In this document: piece after piece, positions 33,270 through 44,079 of the stretch | How the letters are laid out: each line of letters opens with the position of its first letter | How positions within the stretch are numbered: position 1 is the first letter of the stretch | Source of the DNA: Eurosta solidaginis | Lineage: Eukaryota; Arthropoda; Insecta; Diptera; Tephritidae | Direction: 5' to 3' | Assembly (NCBI RefSeq): GCF_040869045.1 | Contig: NW_027136916.1 | Coordinates: 434,001-498,000, forward strand | DNA length: 64,000 nt | Translations under genes and position numbers: made by a program | Notes under the pieces: model-generated | Seen by the model: only the letters and a program-made list of their open reading frames with translations | Database searches by the model: none | Told to the model about the DNA's origin: nothing

Positions 33270-36200
33270 ATGTTAGCACCCCATTTCTGGAATTTTATAA
33301 CAAAACATATGCCAAATAATTGGTCACTAATTGGTCATAATTGGTCAGCGGGTCCCACTAATTGGTCAGCCATAGACAATTTTTTATGGCCATTTAAAGT
33401 TTTCCAAGGGAAAAACAATTTTCCTGTTTAAACACCCTGTATACATAAATTTTCCAAAAAAAATTATGCCAATTAATTGGTCACTAATTGGTCATAATTG
33501 GTCACCAGGTTTCGTTAATTGGTCAGCCATAGGAACTTTTTAATTAATTTTTAAAGTTTTCTTTGTTATCGGATGTTACCCTGTTATCGGATGTTAGCAC
33601 CCCATCGGTGGATTTTGAATTCGAAAAGCATGCCAAATAATTGGTCACTAATTGGTCATAATTGGTCAGTGGGTCCCACTAATTGGTCAGCCATAGACAA
33701 TTTTTTATGGCCATTTAAAGTTTTCCAAGGAAAACCAATTTTCCTGTCTAGACACCCTGTATAAATAAATTTTCCAAAAAAAAATATGCCAATTAATTGG
33801 TCACTAATTGGTCATAATTGGTCAGCAGGTTTCGTTAATTGGTCAGCCATAGGAACTTTTTAATTAATTTTTAAAGTTTTCTTTGTTATCGGATGTTATC
33901 GTGTTATCGGATGTTAGCACCCCATCGGTGGATTTTCAAATCGAAACGTATGCCAAATAATTGGTCACTAATTGGTCATAATTGGTCAGCGGGTCCCACT
34001 AATTGGTCAGCCATAGAAAATTTTTTATGGCCATTTAAAGTTTTCCAAGGGAAAAACAATTTTCCTGTTTAAACACCCTGTATACATAAATTTTCCAAAA
34101 AAAATTATGCCAATTAATTGGTCACTAATTGGTCATAATTGGTCAGTGGGTCCCACTAATTGGTCAGCCATAGACAATTTTTTATGACCATTTAAAGTTT
34201 TCCAAGGAAAATCAATTTTGCTGTCTAGACACCCTGTATACATAAATTTTCCAAAAAAAATTATGCCAATTAATTGGTCACTAATTGGTCATAATTGGTC
34301 AGCAGGTTTCGTTAATTGGTCAGCCATAGGAACTTTTTAATTAATTTTTAAAGTTTTCTTTGTTATCGGATGTTACCCTGTTATCGGATGTTAGCACCCC
34401 ATCGGTGGATTTTCGATTCGAAAGGTATGCCAAATAATTGGTCACTAATTGGTCATAATTGGTCAGGGGGTCCCACTAATTGGTCAGCCATAGAAAATTT
34501 TTTATGGCCATTTAAAATTTTCCAAGGGAAAAACAATTTTCCTGTTTAAACACCCTGTATACATAAATTTTCCAAAAAAATTATGCCAATTAATTGGTCA
34601 CTAATTGGTCATAATTGGTCAGTGGGTTCCACTTTTTGGTCAGCCATAGACAATTTTTTATGACCATTTAAAGTTTTCCAAGGAAAATCAATTTTACTGT
34701 CTAGACACCCTGTATACATAAATTTTCCAAAAAAAATTATGCCAATTAATTGGTCACTAATTGCTCATAATTGGTCAGCAGGTTTCGTTAATTGGTCAGC
34801 CATAGGAACTTTTTAATTAATTTTTAAAGTTTTCTTTGTTATCGGATGTTATCGTGTTATCGGATGTTAGCACCCCATCGGTGGATTTTCAAATCGAAAC
34901 GTATGCCAAATAATTGGTCACTAATTGGTCATAATTGGTCAGCGGGTCCCACTAATTGGTCAGCCATAGACAATTTTTTATGGCCATTTAAAGTTTTCCA
35001 AGGGAAAAACAATTTTCCTGTTTAAACACCCTGTATACATAAATTTTCCAAAAAAAATTATGCCAATTAATTGGTCACTAATTGGTCATAATTGGTCACC
35101 AGGTTTCGTTAATTGGTCAGCCATAGGAACTTTTTAATTAATTTTTAAAGTTTTCTTTGTTATCGGATGTTACCCTGTTATCGGATGTTAGCACCCCATC
35201 GGTGGATTTTGAATTCGAAAAGCATGCCAAATAATTGGTCACTAATTGGTCATAATTGGTCAGTGGGTCCCACTAATTGGTCAGCCATAGACAATTTTTT
35301 ATGGCCATTTAAAGTTTTCCAAGGAAAACCAATTTTCCTGTCTAGACACCCTGTATAAATAAATTTTCCAAAAAAAAATATGCCAATTAATTGGTCACTA
35401 ATTGGTCATAATTGGTCAGCAGGTTTCGTTAATTGGTCAGCCATAGGAACTTTTTAATTAATTTTTAAAGTTTTCTTTGTTATCGGATGTTATCGTGTTA
35501 TCGGATGTTAGCACCCCATCGGTGGATTTTCAAATCGAAACGTATGCCAAATAATTGGTCACTAATTGGTCATAATTGGTCAGCGGGTCCCACTAATTGG
35601 TCAGCCATAGAAAATTTTTTATGGCCATTTAAAGTTTTCCAAGGGAAAAACAATTTTCCTGTTTAAACACCCTGTATACATAAATTTTCCAAAAAAAATT
35701 ATGCCAATTAATTGGTCACTAATTGGTCATAATTGGTCAGTGGGTCCCACTAATTGGTCAGCCATAGACAATTTTTTATGACCATTTAAAGTTTTCCAAG
35801 GAAAATCAATTTTGCTGTCTAGACACCCTGTATACATAAATTTTCCAAAAAAAATTATGCCAATTAATTGGTCACTAATTGGTCAAAATTGGTCAGCAGG
35901 TTTCGTTAATTGGTCAGCCATAGGAACTTTTTAATTAATTTTTAAAGTTTTCTTTGTTATCGGATGTTACCCTGTTATCGGATGTTAGCACCCCATCGGT
36001 GGATTTTCGATTCGAAAGGTATGCCAAATAATTGGTCACTAATTGGTCATGATTGGTCAGCGGGTCCCACTAATTGGTCAGCCATAGAAAATTTTTTATG
36101 GCCATTTAAAATTTTCCAAGGGAAAAACAATTTTCCTGTTTAAACACCCTGTATACATAAATTTTCCAAAAAAATTATGCCAATTAATTGGTCACTAATT

Positions 36201-37990
36201 GGTCATAATTGGTCAGTGGGTTCCACTTTTTGGTCAGCCATAGACAATTTTTTATGACCATTTAAAGTTTTCCAAGGAAAATCAATTTTACTGTCTAGAC
36301 ACCCTGTATACATAAATTTTCCAAAAAAAATTATGCCAATTAATTGGTCACTAATTGGTCATAATTGGTCAGCAGGTTTCGTTAATTGGTCAGCCATAGG
36401 AACTTTTTAATTAATTTTTAAAGTTTTCTTTGTTATCGGATGTTATCGTGTTATCGGATGTTAGCACCCCATCGGTGGATTTTCAAATCGAAACGTATGC
36501 CAAATAATTGGTCACTAATTGGTCATAATTGGTCAGCGGGTCCCACTAATTGGTCAGCCATAGACAATTTTTTATGGCCATTTAAAGTTTTCCAAGGGAA
36601 AAACAATTTTCCTGTTTAAACACCCTGTATACATAAATTTTCCAAAAAAAATTATGCCAATTAATTGGTCACTAATTGGTCATAATTGGTCACCAGGTTT
36701 CGTTAATTGGTCAGCCATAGGAACTTTTTAATTAATTTTTAAAGTTTTCTTTGTTATCGGATGTTACCCTGTTATCGGATGTTAGCACCCCATCGGTGGA
36801 TTTTGAATTCGAAAAGCATGCCAAATAATTGGTCACTAATTGGTCATAATTGGTCAGTGGGTCCCACTAATTGGTCAGCCATAGACAATTTTTTATGGCC
36901 ATTTAAAGTTTTCCAAGGAAAACCAATTTTCCTGTCTAGACACCCTGTATAAATAAATTTTCCAAAAAAAAATATGCCAATTAATTGGTCACTAATTGGT
37001 CATAATTGGTCAGCAGGTTTCGTTAATTGGTCAGCCATAGGAACTTTTTAATTAATTTTTAAAGTTTTCTTTGTTATCGGATGTTATCGTGTTATCGGAT
37101 GTTAGCACCCCATCGGTGGATTTTCAAATCGAAACGTATGCCAAATAATTGGTCACTAATTGGTCATAATTGGTCAGCGGGTCCCACTAATTGGTCAGCC
37201 ATAGAAAATTTTTTATGGCCATTTAAAGTTTTCCAAGGGAAAAACAATTTTCCTGTTTAAACACCCTGTATACATAAATTTTCCAAAAAAAATTATGCCA
37301 ATTAATTGGTCACTAATTGGTCATAATTGGTCACCAGGTTTCGTTAATTGGTCAGCCATAGGAACTTTTTAATTAATTTTTAAAGTTTTCTTTGTTATCG
37401 GATGTTACCCTGTTATCGGATGTTAGCACCCCATCGGTGGATTTTGAATTCGAAAAGCATGCCAAATAATTGGTCACTAATTGGTCATAATTGGTCAGTG
37501 GGTCCCACTAATTGGTCAGCCATAGACAATTTTTTATGGCCATTTAAAGTTTTCCAAGGAAAACCAATTTTCCTGTCTAGACACCCTGTATAAATAAATT
37601 TTCCAAAAAAAAATATGCCAATTAATTGGTCACTAATTGGTCATAATTGGTCAGCAGGTTTCGTTAATTGGTCAGCCATAGGAACTTTTTAATTAATTTT
37701 TAAAGTTTTCTTTGTTATCGGATGTTATCGTGTTATCGGATGTTAGCACCCCATCGGTGGATTTTCAAATCGAAACGTATGCCAAATAATTGGTCACTAA
37801 TTGGTCATAATTGGTCAGTGGGTCCTACTAATTGGTCAGCCATAGACAATTTTTTATGGTCATTTAAAATTTTCCAAGGAAAACCAATTTTCCTCTCTAG
37901 ACACCCTGTACACATGGAATTTCCAAAAAAAATTATGCCAGTTAAATGTTCACTTATTCTTTATAATTTCTCAGTAGTAGGTCAATTATT
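33270..37990 (+). repeat. Higher-order tandem array of left arm (1,594-bp unit, ten ~159-bp monomers)
   Basis: Each monomer starts ATGCCAANTAATTGGTCACT. Monomer starts near 33,633, 33,788, 33,951, 34,108, 34,264, 34,427, 34,583, 34,739, 34,902 and 35,058 give lengths of 155-166 bp. The longer type carries TTATCGGATGTTAGCACCCC. The shorter type carries CACCCTGTATACATAAATTT. The identical landmark (CCCTGTTATCGGATGTTAGC) recurs at 33,573, 35,167, 36,761 and then 37,402. That gives two full 1,594-bp units and then a truncated step of 641 bp (four monomers). The ~63-residue open frames repeated at these positions are array artefacts. Confidence 0.9.
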
Positions 37991-38174
37991 TATCCCCTAA
38001 CCATAAAGAAAATGCGGTTAGCGTTTTTAACAATTTTTCACGGTTGCACTAAAAACTTGGTTATTCCATAATGCTTTCTTAATAATTATTTTTATCTTAC
38101 GTGGCATCACAGTCGAAAAATGCGCGCAGAAGGCGTAAAGCTTAAATACAACATTGCTTATAATAGTAGAAAAG

Positions 38175-38250
38175 AAGCGATAGCAGAGATAATAAGATTT
38201 GCGCCTAAATGGATTCGTTCGCGAGTTCGATTCCGTCTATTTTATTATTA
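38175..38250 (+). other. Pol III promoter-like segment in the left arm (mirrored in the right)
   Basis: TAGCAGAGATAATAAG (38,181) resembles an internal A box. GAGTTCGATTCC (38,223-38,234) is a very good B box (consensus GGTTCGANTCC). Runs of T (TATTTTATTATTATTTTTTT) follow. The sequence around it does not fold as a proper tRNA that I can see, so this is a tRNA-like relic at best. The mirror copy lies near 43,820-43,895. Confidence 0.3.
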
Positions 38251-38629
38251 TTTTTTTTTTTTCATTTAATTCTTTTAATATATTTTTTTAATTAATAGTT
38301 TTATTATTTAAGTATTATTTTTATTTAAAATATATTATTTTCCTTCCAAATTAAATATAACAATCATATGTTATAGACGTATACAACACAAACCTGCTTA
38401 CAGCACCAAATTAAATACCTTTAGCTTAATCTCAAAATTAAACAATCATATGTAGACATAAAGCAAGTACAAGTATTGTTAAAAGTGTTACAAAATCACT
38501 TAAAAATATAAAAAAAAGCAGCTAAACAGAGAATACAATATGAAATGTTGTTTAATTTGCTTAGAGAATTAATTTTCACAAATTGATCATCCATAGAAGA
38601 TTTTTTATTAAGGTTTAAACTTGATGTTG

Positions 38630-38960
38630 TTGTTGTTGTTGCAGCGATTAGGTTACTCCCCGAAGGCTTTGGGGAGTGTTATCGATGTGATGGTCCTTTG
38701 TCGGATACAGATCCGATACGCTCCGGTAACACAGCACCATTAAGGTGCTGGCCCGACCATCTCGGGAACGATTTATATGGCCATATTGAACCTTCAGGCC
38801 ATCCCTCCCTCCCCACCCCCAAGTTCCATGAGGAGCTTGGGGTCGCCAGAGCCTCGTCTGTTAGCGAAACGGGATTCGCCGCTCGAAGGTGAGGTTGACA
38901 ATTGGGTTGGAGAAGCTATATATTGCGCTACACAACCCCTTGAATCCCGTTTAAACTTGA
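38630..38960 (+). repeat. Dispersed repeat nested in left arm
   Basis: It begins TGTTGTTGTTGTTGTTGCAG, then CCCCGAAGGCTTTGGGGAGT, GATACAGATCCGATACGCTC, TTAGCGAAACGGGATTCGCC and TATATTGCGCTACACAACCC. It is the same family as 5640 and 49,850. The mirror copy at 43,110-43,450 differs by only a base or two (AGGTGAGG here versus ATGTGAGG there), so the repeat was present before the arms were duplicated or was copied between them. Confidence 0.75.
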
Positions 38961-39078
38961 TCGAGGTACCAAGTTACTTGTCCAGACATTCTGTATAGTT
39001 ACATGTTTGAAAAAATATATATGCCAAATAGTAAGTCACCATTGGTTATGACTTTTCAGTATGTTTTATTAATTAGAA

Positions 39079-42000
39079 TAAAACCATAGCAATTTTCCAA
39101 ACATGAAAATCTTTTATTTTTCAAACCCTAGTGAGAGCTCATTAAATGTTAGCCAAAAACATACATCCAATGTAGATCCTTTTCTATTCAATTCTTTCGA
39201 CGAAGATTATACCCAAACATATACATGGATACATACAATTATTTCGCAAGATTGACAATCCTCAATGTCACAAAAAGGCTATTTTTTCGCACATAATAAT
39301 GAACGCTATAATTAGCATCAAACTTACGCAAATTACTACAAATATAATGTTTTATCCTTGTGTCGCGCGATCGATTGTCTAAATTCCGTTATTGTGCTTG
39401 TAGCAGAAAAACTAAGAGACTAATGTAACTACCTGTGTACGTGGGTAGCTTACGAATAATACTTCTACGGCTGGGCATGCCGCACATTGTGAAACCGTAT
39501 AATAAGGACATCCCATCTTGTGCACTATTCAATTCTTTAATCAGGCAAACTAATATAAATCACGCTTGATGAATAGACCTGTTGTTTAAATTTTGTTATG
39601 ATTGCACACTAGCTGAAATTGAATTTGTGCCTGAAATAAATCTGATCTATAAGATGAAAATATAACAGCACTACGTGGTAGAGAAGTTTTGAATATTTTG
39701 GTTATTTTAAAATTAAAATAATAAAACCGTACTTTTGTTTTGGGAAAATTGTTAATTAGTGCGGTAAGGACATTTACAAGTTTTCTTTGCTTCAAATGAG
39801 TAGGTTATGTTTTTGCTATGTTATTACCTAGTATCACTACTGTAGCAACAACGTTAGTAATCGTACATATCTATACATCTATAAGGAAAATAATTACTAA
39901 TAATAACCGATTTTAAACATATTCCTTATTATATTTTGTGCTTATATTTCATTTACCAAGCTATGTATATGTGAAACCTTTTTGTCGTAAAGCTAGAATC
40001 TTGTATCTATAATAAATATCTTATTTGTTCTTTTACGAGAAACATATACATATTTTGAACTGAATCTGGACCTAAGTACGTAAGTCCCTTCACCAACAAT
40101 TTGCATGTTATGGAAATACCCATACTAGTTTAGCCCCTGTACGCCCATATTTTCGCCGAATGCACGCTAAATGAAAGTTTAAATATGTCATAAAGAACTA
40201 AACAATACGCCCACTTTACGCAAATAAGTATAACAAAGAACATCATAATATGATGGTACTTAGTGAATTCAGTTAATAGACGAAGATCAATTTTCTTTGT
40301 TTGGTTATGATGTTAGTTTTCGTTTAGCAACAAATTGCGAATACACTTACTATAAAATATGTATGTAGCTGCATTTCAGATTAGAGATAAACGAGTCAAG
40401 GAAACGGGGCAGTGATTTTTTATATCGTTTATAAAATTAGGTACCAATCACCCAGAATAGATAAACCATGTTAAAGAAGAAAAAGGTCCTTTCTATGAAA
40501 ACTTTATTTAATAATGGACATTCGCAATATTGTTCCATTCCATCCCAGTAATTAAAAAATGGATTTTAGCATGGAAGTTTTCTCGCCAAAACAAAGTTAA
40601 CTCATTGCTAACCCTAGTTATTAGCTGCATTTTTTTACATCTATATACATATACGCTTAAATCTTATATGGACTGCTAAGCGTTAAACTTTATCTATTCT
40701 TCTGAAATTGCTGCGCAGAAAATTAGTACTCCTAAATTTCAATACGCATTATACTCAGTTGTAATTGAAATATGTGTCTATGTTTCACCTCTATGTATTA
40801 ACTCTACAAATGGTGTGTGTCCACTGTTCACCGCAACCGATTCAGCTATAGGTTATACACTATTGCCAACAGAGGTGTGTGTCTCCGCTTTTCGGTACAA
40901 CATGTTCTGTAGCTAGTGGCCGCTAGATGGGTCCCCTAACCATTACCTGAGTGAGGATGAGCGTTTTTTTAACCGCAAACATAGACGTATATCCGTGTAA
41001 AAAACAAGTCTATTATTACTCAGTTTATTAGTTTATTCTCTGTAATCGGGGTTGATATAGTTAAATAACCATTTACATAAAAATCAACCCTTTCTTTAAG
41101 CGATGACAGAATTAAGAGAGATGAATATGAATAAATAGTTATAACCTAATCAACATTTGTTAACATTTTAATATATAAAATATGTATAAATATACATAAT
41201 AAAGGGAATCAGGTTTTTCATAAAACTTTGTACTTTCTAATCATATTAATGTATTAATGCTGACTGGGTTATATTGGTTTAATTGCAAACAGTTAGATTT
41301 TATATTGTTGCCAGCGTTGCCGTTTTCTGGGTAATTCGCTAAATTTGGGAAGTTTCGAAAGCGCGTGGGTAATTATCGAGTACGCTCTTCTTTATTACCT
41401 ATGAAGGCAAGGAGTTCCATGAAAGGTCTTAAATAAATTTTTTACTTCACTATTTCGGTTGCGTCGTGTTTCGTTGGCTACAGTTGCAGTAGTTTGCAGC
41501 ATTTATTAAAGCTCACGGCTGAAAATAATTTTTTTTATTCCGACCCCATGAAGTCATGGCCAGTATTGGCGTGATTGCGTTAAATTATGGGTAAAAGTCT
41601 AGTTGAGTCGACTGCTAATACGCTACAAAAATATCGATAGAGGTGTCAAAAGGCCCGTATTGACCTCGACAACAATAATTCGAAGGCGAAAAAGAAAAAT
41701 TGTATATCTTTCCGGAGATATTTGCAGTTGAAGTTGGCGATTATCAAGTGGTTGTTGTAATGTTGTCGTACCCACAAAAAAATTATGAACATAAGCGTTT
41801 TGCGCGGATATAGTTTTGGTCTCTAAACCGGTGTTGGACCACCGAGGGTAATTTTTTATACGCAGAAACGTGTTCTGGACAAAAATAATATGGATACCAC
41901 CCCCGGTTTCGGAGGAACCCGCGGGTCATTTTTCGGTTTTTCGTTAATATCTTTAGAACGAGTTAAAATTTTTATTTTCCCACTTCGGATTGTTATTGTC

Positions 42001-42990
42001 GAGGTCAATACGCGTCTTTTAACACCTCTCTCGATATTTTGGGACGCGTCTTAGCAGTCGTCCCCTCAACTAGACTATTACCAAATTATGAAACCTATAT
42101 TTCTTATTTTACAATGTTCTTATATGCTATAAGCCTTAGTCGCTTTTATGGCTTATACAAAAATGTTCAAAGTAAACAAAAATAATACAAAATATGGGTA
42201 ACCGGAAAGTCTTCCTTTGTCTTACAATCTCAGAAAATAAACAAAGAGCAGAAAATGGGTGTGAAATATTGTTCAATTATATTTAGTATGATACCCACCC
42301 AATGTTCATGGAAAGTAAAGACATGTGTCCAAAATTTTATGAGTAGGAACATTTTGAAATTCATAAATACGATATAATTGTGATGACATGAAATCACAAA
42401 CAAACCAAAAAATAAAATAAACTTCTTATTATTTCCCGAAATTTTACACTATCACTTGCGAGGTATTCACTTAAAAAAATAGAAATCCATAATTTCGCGC
42501 TTACGATACAATGGCTAACATAGCTTGCTGTAGTCAAAATGAAATTAGCTTCAATTTATTTTACAGCTTCAAAGTAATTTACAGTCGTCACAAGTTCGAA
42601 GTTAACTTATTTTGCCTATCACTAAGCAACAAAACAATTTATTTGACGAAATTTTGATATTTTGGAGAATTGAAAATTGTTTTTTTGGGTAATTTGAGAA
42701 CGGCAACACTGGGTTGCATCTAGTTACATGCCAACATTCGTATAAGCTCAAATTCCCAGTAAGAAAATACTCCGCAAAAACGTATGGGTTAAAGCTGACA
42801 GCTATTAAAACTTAATTAAAGTTACTCCATGTCTCACCAAACTTTTACCAATATAAAATATAATGTTATGTTGGTTTTATTGGTCTGTAAATAATGAATT
42901 GTTATACTAATTTGTCATATTCAAAACGGGTTTTATATTTTCGTATAAATGTAGCCGAAAACGAAAAATATAAAAAATGTATGGAAGAGT
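39079..42990. other. Foldback loop (3.9 kb), no ORF
   Basis: AT-rich, non-coding: the longest frames are under 75 codons, for example 39,586-39,795 on the minus strand, and none resembles a transposase. It contains a complete nested inverted-repeat element at 41,590-42,082. It also holds a weaker outer pair of inverted words, CCAGCGTTGCCGTTTTCTGG near 41,312 and GAACGGCAACACTGGG near 42,699, which may be the ends of an older ~1.4-kb element. Confidence 0.6.
41590..42082 (+). mobile_element. 493-bp MITE with ~90-bp inverted ends and 8-bp duplication
   Basis: It starts GGTAAAAGTCTAGTTGAG and ends CTCAACTAGACTATTACC, flanked by AAATTATG on both sides (41,582-41,589 and 42,083-42,090). Inverted similarity continues inward for about 90 bp (GACTGCTAATACG versus CGTCTTAGCAGTC; CGTATTGACCTCGACAA versus TTGTCGAGGTCAATACG). 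An 8-bp duplication is typical of hAT and also P superfamily elements; no ORF is present. It exists only once, in the loop. Confidence 0.75.
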
Positions 42991-43109
42991 TTCTAATTAA
43001 TAAAACATACTGAAAAGTCATAACCAATGGTGACTTACTATTTGGCATATATATTTTTTCAAACATGTAACTATACAGAATGTCTGGACAAGTAACTTGG
43101 TACCTCGAT

Positions 43110-43450
43110 CAAGTTTAAACGGGATTCAAGGGGTTGTGTAGCGCAATATATAGCTTCTCCAACCCAATTGTCAACCTCACATTCGAGCGGCGAATCCCGT
43201 TTCGCTAACAGACGAGGCTCTGGCGACCCCAAGCTCCTCATGGAACTTGGGGGTGGGGAGGGAGGGATGGCCTGAAGGTTCAATATGGCCATATAAATCG
43301 TTCCCGAGATGGTCGGGCCAGCACCTTAATGGTGCTGTGTTACCGGAGCGTATCGGATCTGTATCCGACAAAGGACCATCACATCGATAACACTCCCCAA
43401 AGCCTTCGGGGAGTAACCTAATCGCTGCAACAACAACAACAACATCAAGT
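43110..43450 (-). repeat. Dispersed repeat nested in right arm (mirror copy)
   Basis: Reverse complement of the repeat at 38,630-38,960, ending in AACAACAACAACAACATCAA at its right side. The minus-strand frames at 43,071-43,371 are identical or nearly so to those at 38,698-38,998 and are repeat artefacts. Confidence 0.75.
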
Positions 43451-44079
43451 TTAAACCTTAATAAAAAATCTTCTATGGATGATCAATTTGTGAAAATTAA
43501 TTCTCTAAGCAAATTAAACAACATTTCATATTGTATTCTCTGTTTAGCTGCTTTTTTTTATTTTTAAGTGATTTTGTAACACTTTTAACAATACTTGTAC
43601 TTGCTTTATGTCTACATATGATTGTTTAATTTTGAGATTAAGCTAAAGGTATTTAATTTGGTGCTGTAAGCAGGTTTGTGTTGTATACGTCTATAACATA
43701 TGATTGTTATATTTAATTTGGAAGGAAAATAATATATTTTAAATAAAAATAATACTTAAATAATAAAACTATTAATTAAAAAAATATATTAAAAGAATTA
43801 AATGAAAAAAAAAAAATAATAATAAAATAGACGGAATCGAACTCGCGAACGAATCCATTTAGGCGCAAATCTTATTATCTCTGCTATCGCTTCTTTTCTA
43901 CTATTATAAGCAATGTTGTATTTAAGCTTTACGCCTTCTGCGCGCATTTTTCGACTGTGATGCCACGTAAGATAAAAATAATTATTAAGAAAGCATTATG
44001 GAATAACCAAGTTTTTAGTGCAACCGTGAAAAATTGTTAAAAACGCTAACCGCATTTTCTTTATGGTTAGGGGATAAAT

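Larger units (their letters stand above)
33110..39078 (+). repeat. Foldback left arm (5,969 bp)
   Basis: From the terminus inward there are two ~151-bp terminal units (GGGATGTTAGCACCCCATTT at 33,116 and 33,267) and the 10-monomer higher-order array to about 37,990. Then come about 630 bp of AT-rich single-copy sequence, a nested dispersed repeat (38,630-38,960), and a short inner segment. Pairing with the right arm is lost after AATTAGAA at 39,078. The sequence matches the right arm closely, differing by small substitutions and by whole-monomer copy number. Confidence 0.85.

Noticed and set aside
33573..33764. Repeated 63-residue open frame (also at 35,167, 36,761, 37,402, 58,981, 60,574, 62,168 and inverted at 45,271, 46,865, 48,780)
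   Set aside because: It is exactly periodic with the tandem array, begins inside the TTATCGGATGTTAG duplication, and translates the ATTGGTCA words. It is the shadow of a repeat, not a gene family.
33270..38000. CRISPR-like array
   Set aside because: Repeats are tandem with no unique spacers, units are ~159 bp, and the context is an insect transposon.
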